From contig NZKZ01000095.1 in assembly GCA_002694065.1 (NCBI GenBank), positions 1 through 7,841 on the forward strand: DNA of 7,841 nt, read 5' to 3'. This document shows positions 1 to 6,373 of the stretch, piece by piece. A model generated the notes under the pieces. That model ran no database searches, was not told where the DNA came from, and saw only the letters and a program-made list of their open reading frames with translations. Source of the stretch: Acidiferrobacter sp. (lineage in GTDB: Bacteria > Pseudomonadota > Gammaproteobacteria > Arenicellales > UBA868). Each line of letters opens with the position of its first letter. Position 1 is the stretch's first letter. Position numbers and translations under genes: made by a program.

Positions 1-948
1 GGTTATGGTCGGATCCAAAACGGCCTGCCCGCGATTACCGTTCTGCGTGATGTCAACGTTGCCATCGAACGCGGTCACAGCGTCGGTATCATTGGGGAGT
101 CAGGTTGTGGCAAGTCCACACTGGCTCGGGTCATGGCGGGTCTGTTGCCCGCCGCCGACGGGCAGGTGTTGCTGGATGGGGAGGAGCTCAAGCCTGCACT
201 TCAGCAGCGCAGTCGCGAAGAGCTTCAGAAAATCCAGTTTGTCTTTCAGATGGCGGATACGGCGCTTAATCCCCGCCAACGTATCGATAATATTCTCGGG
301 CGGCCTCTGGAGTTTTATCTTGGCCTCAAGGGAGATGAAAAACGCCGCCGCATCGGCGAACTGCTGGACATGGTTGAACTGCCGCAGGAGTTTGCCGGAC
401 GCTATCCCGAAGAACTGTCGGGAGGCCAGAAACAGCGTATCAATCTGGCCCGCGCACTTGCCGCCTCGCCTGAGGTCTTGCTGTGTGACGAGGTGATCTC
501 AGCACTGGATTCGATTGTTGGGGCAAACGTGATCGAACTTCTCAAACGATTGCGCAAGCAGACGGGTGTCTCGTTTGTATTCATCAGCCATGACCTCTCA
601 ACCGTGGCCTCATTTGCGGATGAGATCGTGGTGCTCTACGCTGGGCGGGTGGTTGAGAAAGGCGCCACTGATAAAGTTCTGTCACCCCCGTATCACCCTT
701 ACACCCGGCTTCTGATCAGCTCAGTGCCCGAACTCAGGGTGGGCTGGCTCGAAGAGACCATGCAGACCCAGGAGGCTCAGGCCGGTATTGACCGAGTGGT
801 TACGCTAAAAGATAAAGGTTGCCCGTTCTTTGATCGTTGCCCCCTGGCGATCGAGGGCACTTGTGATCAGGAAACTCCGCCGGTGCGTACATTAGCCGGC
901 AACCATGCCATCGAGTGTCACCGCAGTGAGGCCGAGTTCGCCCATTAG
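1..948 (+). CDS. Oligopeptide/dipeptide-type ABC transporter ATP-binding protein (5' partial)
   Basis: ATPase that would power import of a peptide- or amide-like solute across the inner membrane. Reading frame 1 is open from the first base, so the gene starts upstream; 315 residues are visible. Seen in order: Walker A GESGCGKST (residues 32-40), Q-loop FQMADTALNPR (Q83), ABC signature LSGGQKQ (139-145), Walker B with catalytic Glu LLCDE (D163, E164), D-loop SALD, and switch His in FISHDLS (H197). The C-terminal HPYT segment and four Cys (274, 280, 288, 306) match the OppD/DppF-type C-terminal extension, where such Cys can bind an Fe-S cluster. Oddities: the Q-loop reads MADTALNPR instead of the common DPYASLNPR type, and the Walker B follow-on is EVISALD instead of EPTSALD. 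If stand-alone it lacks only about 10-20 N-terminal residues. It could equally be the second half of a fused two-ATPase protein; the window cannot decide. The partner permeases and binding protein are presumably upstream. Confidence 0.93.
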   Translation, partial: GYGRIQNGLPAITVLRDVNVAIERGHSVGIIGESGCGKSTLARVMAGLLPAADGQVLLDGEELKPALQQRSREELQKIQFVFQMADTALNPRQRIDNILGRPLEFYLGLKGDEKRRRIGELLDMVELPQEFAGRYPEELSGGQKQRINLARALAASPEVLLCDEVISALDSIVGANVIELLKRLRKQTGVSFVFISHDLSTVASFADEIVVLYAGRVVEKGATDKVLSPPYHPYTRLLISSVPELRVGWLEETMQTQEAQAGIDRVVTLKDKGCPFFDRCPLAIEGTCDQETPPVRTLAGNHAIECHRSEAEFAH

Positions 949-959
949 TTCGTGAGGGC

Positions 960-2390
960 ATGACCGCCAGTCTCATGGTGGAGGACGAATACGATCGGTA
1001 TGACGCGGTTGGCCTTGCCGGACTGATCGCAAGTGGTGAGTTGGCGCCCGCCGAAATGATAGAGACGGCGATTAGCCGGATCGAATCGCGCAATCCCAAA
1101 CTCAACGCCGTTATCTCGACCTGTTTTGACGCCGCGAGAGATAGCGTTTCGCGCGGGCTGCCAACAGGTCCGTTGGCAGGGGTCCCTTATCTCGTCAAGG
1201 ACCTTAATACCCTTCTTGCGGGAGTGCCGGCCACTAACGGCAGCCGGGCTTTCTCGGGCATCATCCCCCCGTCAGACGGAGTGCTGGTTTCGCGCCTCAA
1301 GGCCGCAGGCCTTGTGATCCTGGGAAAGACAAATACGCCGGAATTCGGACTCAATATCTGTACCTCGCCAAAACTTTTTGGTCCCACGCCGAACCCTTTC
1401 GATACGACCCGCTCTGCTGGGGGATCGAGCGGTGGTTCCGCCTGTGCCGTGGCCTGCGGCATGATGCCGGCCGCGCACGCGACCGATAGCGGCGGCTCAA
1501 TTCGGATTCCGGCGAGCAACTGCGGACTTTTTGGGTTGAAGCCGAGCCGCGGCAGGGTACCGCTTGGTCATGATAGAACCGAGGGTCTCGCCGGGTTCAG
1601 CACAGCACATGCAGTGAGTCACAGCGTTCGTGACTCGGCCATGCTCCTGGATGTCACGCATGGACCGATTCCCGGCGCGGTCTACGGCACCCCCGATTCG
1701 CCGGGCACGTTCTTGGAAGCCATAGAAGAGGACTTCCCGCAACTCACAGTCGGACTATGTGTGACGGGTTTTGCGGGAGAAGCGATAGATCCTTTGTGTC
1801 GACAAGCCGCGGTCGATGCGGCCGCACTTTGCGAATCTTTGGGGTGCAAGGTTGCAGAGGTTGAGCCTCCGATCATTGGTTCGACCTTGCGCCAGGCGTT
1901 TGACGTGCTTTTTTCTTCCCAGATTGCGAAGGGGGTGTCCGAGGTGCTTTTCCAAAACCCGGATCACGCTCCCGAGATGCTTTTTGAGCCGTTGACCCTG
2001 GCTTGTGCTGATGCCGGGCGTACCCATACGGCGATGGAATATGTTAAAGCCGTTGAGACAATACAGCGATCAGCAGACGAGCTGGGCCGCTTTTTTCTTG
2101 ACTACGATGTGCTGTTGACGCCAACGCTGGCCAAGCCGCCATTAAGGCTCAACGAGATCAACATGAATTGCGGCGACTGGCTTGTGTATCTTGAGCAGAT
2201 GCTCGATGAGATTCCGTTCACGCCGCTTTTTAACGCGACGGGCGCGCCCGCGGCGTCGGTCCCGCTCTCAAGAACCCAAGACGGATTGCCAATCGGAATT
2301 CAGATCGGTGCCGCGCTGGGTCAGGAGAAGACGTTGCTGAGATTGGCGCGTGCGTTTGAGGTGGCAGCACCCTGGCACTCGCGTATCTGA
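960..2390 (+). CDS. Amidase-signature family hydrolase
   Basis: Predicted cytoplasmic amidase (476 aa, usual family length) that hydrolyses a carboxamide to acid plus ammonia or amine. The Ser-cisSer-Lys triad is complete: Lys80 in LVKDLN, cis-Ser156 in AGGSSGGSA, and nucleophile Ser180 in DSGGSIR. The C-terminal segment with GAPAASVPL and GLPIGIQIGA is typical of the family. No signal peptide is visible. It starts 11 bases after the ABC ATPase stop, so the two are probably co-transcribed and the substrate is probably imported by that transporter. Start choice is uncertain: ATG at 960 has a GAGGG only one base upstream, while a second ATG at 975 (Met6) places that GAGGG too far away. The family match begins around residue 15, so either fits. 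Substrate cannot be read from sequence. The family also includes GatA, but no GatB/GatC neighbours are present and a GatA role is unlikely. Confidence 0.93.
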   Translation: MTASLMVEDEYDRYDAVGLAGLIASGELAPAEMIETAISRIESRNPKLNAVISTCFDAARDSVSRGLPTGPLAGVPYLVKDLNTLLAGVPATNGSRAFSGIIPPSDGVLVSRLKAAGLVILGKTNTPEFGLNICTSPKLFGPTPNPFDTTRSAGGSSGGSACAVACGMMPAAHATDSGGSIRIPASNCGLFGLKPSRGRVPLGHDRTEGLAGFSTAHAVSHSVRDSAMLLDVTHGPIPGAVYGTPDSPGTFLEAIEEDFPQLTVGLCVTGFAGEAIDPLCRQAAVDAAALCESLGCKVAEVEPPIIGSTLRQAFDVLFSSQIAKGVSEVLFQNPDHAPEMLFEPLTLACADAGRTHTAMEYVKAVETIQRSADELGRFFLDYDVLLTPTLAKPPLRLNEINMNCGDWLVYLEQMLDEIPFTPLFNATGAPAASVPLSRTQDGLPIGIQIGAALGQEKTLLRLARAFEVAAPWHSRI

Positions 2391-2402
2391 GTTCTAAGTT
2401 CA

Positions 2403-2408
2403 GGGAGA
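2403..2408 (+). promoter_or_regulatory. Ribosome binding site for the PhzF-like gene
   Basis: GGGAGA lies six bases before ATG 2415 and supports that start. It is one of only two clear Shine-Dalgarno sequences in the window. Confidence 0.7.
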
Positions 2409-2414
2409 TCTTCG

Positions 2415-3326
2415 ATGCCGCATTATCTGTTTGATCTCTACAGCGCATTTACCGATTCAGCGTTTGGCGGCAGTCACGCGGGGATTATCTACGACGGCGA
2501 AGGACTGACGACTGAAACAATGCAACAGATTGCCCGGGAAGTTCGTGCCCCTGCAACCTGTTTCGTCATGAGCGTAAAAGGCCGGGAGGTGGGCGTGCGG
2601 TTTTTCTCAACCGCGCAGGAATATCCCATGTGCGGGCACGGGACGCTGGCGTTGATGACAGGCCTCGTCTCTCGCGGTTACCTCGATATTTCTCGTGGCT
2701 CCTCGGATGAGGTGACCCTGCGAACCCCGGCAAGTTCGGCTACGGTAACAGTCGATCATCAGGACGATGGCCGGATTGAGGTGATGCTCAATCTGGAGCC
2801 TGCCGAGTTTGAACCAGCTTCAATCGATAAAAAGACCCTCCAGAGACTCTTTGGCGCTGGGGCGGGTGATCTCGATGGTTCGTTACCTGTGGAATACACA
2901 AGATCAGATTTCTCTCATCTGGTTATTCCCATGCCCTCACTGCTGGGCGTTCAGTCGTTGACCCCGGATTTTGAGCAACTGGCCGATTACTGTGACCAGA
3001 CGGATGTTGATACAGTGATGGTGTTCTGCCGCGAAACAGTCGAAGCACAGAACACGGTGCACTGCCGCGAATTTGCACCGCGCGTGGGTACGCCGGAGGT
3101 CCCGGCAGCGGGAACCACCAACCGCGCGCTTGCCTGCTATCTTGCCCGGCATAACTTGATTGCGCCAGAAGCCGGCACGACGTCGCGCATCCGTGCCGAG
3201 CAGGGTTATGAGATCCAGCGGCCGAGTCTTGTGGTGACCCGGATGACACTTAATGGAAATCTGCCCACAGATATCTGGGTAGGGGGTTTCTCTGCGCAGG
3301 TGGTTCGTGGGCAGTTTTCCGTCTGA
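2415..3326 (+). CDS. PhzF-family isomerase-like protein with atypical active-site residues
   Basis: 303-residue protein of the PhzF/diaminopimelate-epimerase fold, a tandem two-domain fold whose members do proton-shift isomerisations or epimerisations. Recognisable by the N-terminal AFTDSAFGG (11-19), FSTAQEYPMCGHGTLAL (64-80), REFAPRVGTPEVPAAGTTN (218-236) and C-terminal QGYEIQRPS (263-271). His75 in CGH is kept. Aligning by eye with classical PhzF, the catalytic Glu in the LSETTF segment becomes Ala47 (APATCF), the Asp of EDPxTGSA becomes Val229 (EVPAAGTT), and the following Ser becomes Thr. Cys73 before GH occurs in other PhzF relatives and recalls the MCGHG motif of proline racemases, but no second-half catalytic Cys is seen at the corresponding loop. 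It lies 24 bases after the amidase stop, likely in the same operon. The fold call is firm; the reaction is unknown and the chemistry may differ from PhzF. Confidence 0.88.
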   Translation: MPHYLFDLYSAFTDSAFGGSHAGIIYDGEGLTTETMQQIAREVRAPATCFVMSVKGREVGVRFFSTAQEYPMCGHGTLALMTGLVSRGYLDISRGSSDEVTLRTPASSATVTVDHQDDGRIEVMLNLEPAEFEPASIDKKTLQRLFGAGAGDLDGSLPVEYTRSDFSHLVIPMPSLLGVQSLTPDFEQLADYCDQTDVDTVMVFCRETVEAQNTVHCREFAPRVGTPEVPAAGTTNRALACYLARHNLIAPEAGTTSRIRAEQGYEIQRPSLVVTRMTLNGNLPTDIWVGGFSAQVVRGQFSV

Positions 3327-3339
3327 AGCGGGCGCTTTG

Positions 3340-3368
3340 TTGACGTTGTATTTCTTTCACTCTATGAC
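3340..3368 (+). promoter_or_regulatory. Sigma-70-type promoter giving a near-leaderless transcript
   Basis: TTGACG (3340-3345) and TATGAC (3363-3368) are separated by exactly 17 bases in the short gap before the aminotransferase. The -35 matches the consensus at five of six positions and the -10 at four of six. Expected transcription start is about 3374-3377, only 3-6 bases before ATG 3380, and no Shine-Dalgarno sequence precedes that ATG. This suggests a second transcription unit starting at the aminotransferase. Inferred from sequence match only. Confidence 0.5.
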
Positions 3369-3379
3369 AGAATCCCCGC

Positions 3380-4486
3380 ATGCCTGAATACCGCACGACT
3401 TCGCTAGCCAAGAGTCTGCCCGCCACCGTGCCCTTTGTGGGGCCAGAAGCGCAGGAGCGCATCCTTGAGCGCGCTTTTTCAGCCCGGATTGGAGCCAATG
3501 AGAATGTGTTTGGACCTTCCGAGCAGGTCACAAAGGTCATCTCCCAGATGGCGACACAGGCGTGGAAATATGGTGATCCCGAATTCTTTGAGCTCCGCCA
3601 TGCCTTAGCCGACCATCACGGTATTGGTCCCGAGCACATTATGGTGGGTGAAGGGATTGATGGCCTTTTCGGTTATCTGGTGCGACTCTTTGTTGGCTCG
3701 GGAGATAAGGTTGTCACTTCTGCTGGGGCGTACCCCACATTTAATTTTCACGTTGCCGGCTTTGGCGGAGAGCTCGTTACAATGCCGTACCGGGACGACC
3801 ACGAAGATCCCGCAGCACTGGTTGAGGCGGCGGGACTGCATCACCCCAAACTGATTTATTTTGCCAATCCGGATAATCCCATGGGTACCTGGTGGCCGGC
3901 GTCCGCGGTTGAAGCAATGGTTGAGCAAACACCGGAAGGATCCTTGCTGGTGCTTGACGAGGCTTATGGGGAATTCGCGTCCGAGAACGTTCTCCCTGTG
4001 ATCGACCCGTCGGACAGACGCGTTCTTAGGTTTCGCACCTTTTCCAAAGCCTACGGTCTGGCCGGTATTCGCGTGGGTTATGCGATAGGTGAGCCTGAGC
4101 TCATCAATGAGTTCAACAAGATTCGCAATCACTTTGGGCTGGGATGCGTCGCCCAGGCGGCGTGTGTTGCTGCCCTCTCAGACAAAGAGCACCTGAAAAG
4201 CGTTGTCGCCAGGGTAGAGCAAGCCCGTGAGACGGTTTATCAGATAGCCCAAGACAACGGACTGGTGGCGTTGGCGTCAGCAACGAATTTCGTTGCGATC
4301 GATTGTGGCCAAGACGGGGCATTCGCCAAGTCGGTCCTCGACCATCTCGTGGTGCAAGGGATATTTGTGAGAATGCCCGGAGTGGCCCCGCTCAACAGAT
4401 GTATCCGTGTATCCGTGGGGCGACCTGAGGATCTCGCCCTTTTCGCCGATGCACTGCCCAAAGCCCTGGAGGCGGCCGCAGGCTGA
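3380..4486 (+). CDS. PLP-dependent aminotransferase, histidinol-phosphate aminotransferase-like (class I/II fold)
   Basis: 368-residue fold-type I PLP aminotransferase, cytoplasmic, near the normal HisC length. Visible landmarks: N-terminal substrate loop GANENVFGPS (38-47), phosphate-loop equivalent GEGIDGLF (90-97), aromatic stacking residue in the GAYPTFNF stretch (Tyr118 region), NPDNPMGT (163-170, Asn166), PLP pyridine-contacting Asp193 in LDEAYGEF with Tyr196, Schiff-base Lys223 in FSKAYGL, phosphate-binding Arg231 in GIRVGY, and the carboxylate-binding Arg343 in IRVSVG. The common GNGSDE of HisC is replaced by GEGIDG, which marks a subfamily distinct from housekeeping HisC. No other his genes are nearby, so a catabolic or accessory role on an amino acid or amine is more likely than histidine synthesis. 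It sits 53 bases after the PhzF-like gene behind its own apparent promoter. Start ATG 3380 has no ribosome binding site but fits the family N-terminus. The amino donor and acceptor cannot be predicted. Confidence 0.92.
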   Translation: MPEYRTTSLAKSLPATVPFVGPEAQERILERAFSARIGANENVFGPSEQVTKVISQMATQAWKYGDPEFFELRHALADHHGIGPEHIMVGEGIDGLFGYLVRLFVGSGDKVVTSAGAYPTFNFHVAGFGGELVTMPYRDDHEDPAALVEAAGLHHPKLIYFANPDNPMGTWWPASAVEAMVEQTPEGSLLVLDEAYGEFASENVLPVIDPSDRRVLRFRTFSKAYGLAGIRVGYAIGEPELINEFNKIRNHFGLGCVAQAACVAALSDKEHLKSVVARVEQARETVYQIAQDNGLVALASATNFVAIDCGQDGAFAKSVLDHLVVQGIFVRMPGVAPLNRCIRVSVGRPEDLALFADALPKALEAAAG

Positions 4487-4502
4487 GACTGCAGAATCCG
4501 TC

Positions 4503-4518
4503 TTGGCATGTAAAGCGC
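4503..4518 (+). promoter_or_regulatory. Possible sigma-54-type -24/-12 element
   Basis: TTGGCAT followed by AAAGCGC gives GG (4505-4506) and GC (4517-4518) with the 12-base register of the -24/-12 consensus. The -24 half is good and the -12 half poor (GCGC instead of TTGC). It lies just after the aminotransferase stop and would start transcription near 4530, about 60 bases before the GlcG-like gene. The TTGGCA could instead be a -35 box, but no good -10 lies 16-18 bases further on. Weak call. Confidence 0.2.
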
Positions 4519-4524
4519 AGAACT

Positions 4525-4544
4525 GGAATCAAACAGGAATCAAA
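4525..4544 (+). repeat. Short tandem direct repeat GGAATCAAA
   Basis: GGAATCAAA occurs at 4525-4533 and again at 4536-4544, an 11-base period equal to one helical turn. It lies in the gap before the GlcG-like gene. Repeats spaced one helical turn apart can be regulator half-sites, but chance is also plausible. Confidence 0.4.
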
Positions 4545-4580
4545 GGATTTTGGGAGATGAAACCCATGCCGAAGTTAAAG

Positions 4581-4586
4581 TGGAGA
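4581..4586 (+). promoter_or_regulatory. Ribosome binding site deciding the GlcG-like start
   Basis: TGGAGA ends five bases before ATG 4592. This favours that ATG over an in-frame TTG at 4550, which has no such signal and would add 14 residues unlike the family. Confidence 0.65.
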
Positions 4587-4591
4587 ACCCT

Positions 4592-5020
4592 ATGTCGATA
4601 ACCTTGGATCAGGCGAGAACCCTGGTAGATGGCGCGCTGGCAGAGGCGCGGAAACTCAACCTGAAACCCGTCAGCATTATCGTGCTGGACGTTCGCGGGT
4701 CGCTGGCCGCTGCAGCGTCCGAAGACGGGGTAAGTGCGATGCGTGCGCAAATTGCCCACGGTAAAGCCAATGCAGCCATCGCCCTGGGCATGGGAACACG
4801 CGCCCTGATGAATCGGGCTGAGCAGCAGGCGTATTTTATTCAGTCGATTAACGGACTCGCAGGCGGTGACATGGTGCCGGTGCCGGGTGGGGTGCTCGTG
4901 CGGGACAGCGATGGGACGCTGCTGGGCGCTGTGGGAATCTCTGGTGACACTTCGGATAATGATGAAGCGGCTGCTCTGGGCGGAATTAACGCAGCAGGCC
5001 TGGAAGCCGAAACTGGCTGA
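4592..5020 (+). CDS. GlcG/HbpS-type small protein (heme-degrading/PduO-C-like domain)
   Basis: 142-residue single-domain protein of the GlcG/HbpS (DUF336) family, about the usual length. Family landmarks: the N-terminal helix LDQARTLVDGALAEA, the buried strand PVSIIVLDVRG (28-38), the helix IAHGKANAAIALGMG (57-71), and the C-terminal GGDMVPVPGGVLVRD and GAVGISGDTSDNDE stretches. Relatives bind heme or cobalamin-like cofactors (HbpS) or are small accessory proteins of catabolic operons (glcG in the glycolate operon, the C-terminal part of PduO); the molecular role is often unknown. No signal peptide is seen, so it should be cytoplasmic. It lies between the aminotransferase (105-base gap) and the demethylase-like gene (92-base gap). 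An accessory or cofactor-related role in the same pathway is inferred from position only. Confidence 0.88.
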   Translation: MSITLDQARTLVDGALAEARKLNLKPVSIIVLDVRGSLAAAASEDGVSAMRAQIAHGKANAAIALGMGTRALMNRAEQQAYFIQSINGLAGGDMVPVPGGVLVRDSDGTLLGAVGISGDTSDNDEAAALGGINAAGLEAETG

Positions 5021-5112
5021 TCGCGAGGAGAATGTGAAGTCCAGAGCATTTCTGAAACCTTCAGGTTGGGCTATCATTCCGTCGCCAAAAATCTGACAGC
5101 AGAGTTAAAGTC

Positions 5113-6219
5113 ATGTCGATGCCGTTTCTGACACCGTCAATCCGTGTGCGCAAAACCCCATTCTCCAGCCGTGTGACGGCGGCGGGTGTTAAGGCCTATA
5201 CGGTCTACAACCATATGTTGTTGGCATCTTATTTCACCACCCCGCAAGAGGATTACCGTCACCTGAAGACCGCGGTTCAGGTTTGGGATGTTTCCTGTGA
5301 GCGGCAAGTCGAGATCACAGGCAAAGACGCATTGCGTCTGGTGCAGATGACCACGCCGCGTGACATGTCCCGTATGCAGGATGATCAGTGCTACTACGTT
5401 CCCATGGTGGATGATGCCGGGCGGATGATGAACGATCCGGTGGCCATCCGACTCAACCAGAACCGCTTTTGGTTATCACTTGCCGACTCAGATATGCTGC
5501 TTTACTGCAAGGGCCTTGCGGCAGCGGCAAAACTCGACGTCGAAGTATTTGAGCCGGACGTCTCCCCGTTGGCGATCCAGGGCCCGCGGGCTGATGAACT
5601 GGTCGCGCGGGTATTTGGTGATGAGGTTGTGAGCACAAAGTTTTTCAGACACAAGACGATCAATTTTCAGGGGCAAGACATGATCATCGCCCGCTCCGGC
5701 TGGTCTCATCAGGGAGGATTTGAGCTCTATCTGGATGGCAGCGAATATGGTGAAGCAGTTTGGGATACCTTGTTTGCGGCTGGGGAAGATCTGGATGTGC
5801 GGGCCGGATGTCCCAACCTGATCGAGCGCATCGAGGCAGGCCTGCTGTCGTTTGGCAGCGACATCACTACAGCTCATACCCCTTTTGAGGCGGGTCTTGG
5901 GAAGTACTGCAACCTGGAGTCGGTTGAAGGGTTTTTAGGTCATTCGGCGCTTTCCAAGTTGAGCACGCCTGTAAGGCAAATCCGCGCTCTCGAGTTGGAT
6001 GGGCCGGCGGTTCCCGCGATCTATCATCCTTGGCCGCTTCAGGACAGCAGCGGAAACGTCGTGGGGCACATCTCTTCTTCCACCTGGTCTCCGGACTACG
6101 ATACCAACGTGACTATTGCCATGGTCGACAGTTCTCATTGGGATGCTGGCACGGTGCTGACCGCCAAGGTGCCTGATGCCGACCGCAATGCAACGGTCTG
6201 TGCCGGCTTTTGGAACTAG
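5113..6219 (+). CDS. dmdA: DMSP demethylase-like tetrahydrofolate-dependent methyltransferase (DmdA/GcvT family)
   Basis: 368-residue member of the aminomethyltransferase (GcvT) fold that most resembles DmdA, which transfers one methyl of dimethylsulfoniopropionate to tetrahydrofolate, leaving methylmercaptopropionate. DmdA-like stretches include the N-terminal RVRKTPFSSRV, AYTVYNHMLL (28-37), VQVWDVSCERQVEI (55-68), DVSPLAIQGP (149-158), SGWSHQGGFELY (195-206), DVRAGCPNLIERIEAGLLS (228-246) and a C-terminal WSPDYDTNV. Length matches DmdA (about 369 aa). Asp108 (MMNDPVAI) corresponds to the catalytic Asp of GcvT. Ser122, Trp197, Glu204 and Tyr206 fall at numbers I recall as ligand contacts in Pelagibacter DmdA; this is from memory. 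No glycine-cleavage neighbours (gcvH, gcvP) are present, arguing against GcvT itself. No clear Shine-Dalgarno precedes ATG 5113; ATG 5119 is an alternative start. Homologues acting on other sulfonium or N-methyl compounds exist, so DMSP as substrate is likely but not proven. Confidence 0.8.
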   Translation: MSMPFLTPSIRVRKTPFSSRVTAAGVKAYTVYNHMLLASYFTTPQEDYRHLKTAVQVWDVSCERQVEITGKDALRLVQMTTPRDMSRMQDDQCYYVPMVDDAGRMMNDPVAIRLNQNRFWLSLADSDMLLYCKGLAAAAKLDVEVFEPDVSPLAIQGPRADELVARVFGDEVVSTKFFRHKTINFQGQDMIIARSGWSHQGGFELYLDGSEYGEAVWDTLFAAGEDLDVRAGCPNLIERIEAGLLSFGSDITTAHTPFEAGLGKYCNLESVEGFLGHSALSKLSTPVRQIRALELDGPAVPAIYHPWPLQDSSGNVVGHISSSTWSPDYDTNVTIAMVDSSHWDAGTVLTAKVPDADRNATVCAGFWN

Positions 6220-6373
6220 CGCCAGACCTCAACCGGCCGGTCTAAAACGCCGCAACAGACTTCAGGGAGCCGTGGCCGGGTTGTAGCGCGTGATCTTGTG
6301 TGATGTGTTTGATCGCTTTTTCCGCTGATATCCCGTAGATTCGGTTTTTCGTTTTATCAGTCTTGAAATCAGC
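6220..6373 (+). other. 154-base intergenic gap before the CoA-transferase
   Basis: The longest gene-free stretch. It holds a perfect 10-base palindrome ACCGGCCGGT (6232-6241), flanked by AGACC/GGTCT arms (6224-6228 and 6239-6243) that compete for the same bases. The last 60 bases are T-rich with two similar blocks (GCTTTTTCCGC and CGGTTTTTCG). No convincing promoter or intrinsic terminator was found, since no T tract follows the palindrome directly. The length suggests a regulatory boundary between the demethylase and the CoA-transferase units. Confidence 0.35.

Noticed and set aside
4557..4601. 14-codon ATG ORF overlapping the GlcG-like start in another frame
   Set aside because: The purine run before it is directly adjacent to the ATG, and the clear ribosome binding site serves ATG 4592 instead.
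5052..5064. Small hairpin CTGAA-acc-TTCAG downstream of the GlcG-like gene
   Set aside because: Only five base pairs and no following T tract, so not a credible terminator.
5066..5094. Possible promoter boxes (TTGGGC, or TATCAT at 5072) before the demethylase-like gene
   Set aside because: TTGGGC has only AAATCT at 17 bases, and TATCAT has no matching -35 box at 16-18 bases, so neither pair is convincing.
5034..5096. 20-codon GTG-start ORF behind GAGGAG (5025-5030) in the gap before the demethylase-like gene
   Set aside because: The spacing to the GTG is only three bases, the peptide resembles nothing known, and an ATG-TGA overlaps the same start. It is more likely chance, though a leader peptide cannot be excluded.
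5113..6219. Reading the demethylase-like gene as glycine-cleavage T protein (gcvT)
   Set aside because: No gcvH or gcvP neighbours, and the N-terminal RVRKTPF, YNHML and SGWSHQGGFELY stretches fit DmdA much better.
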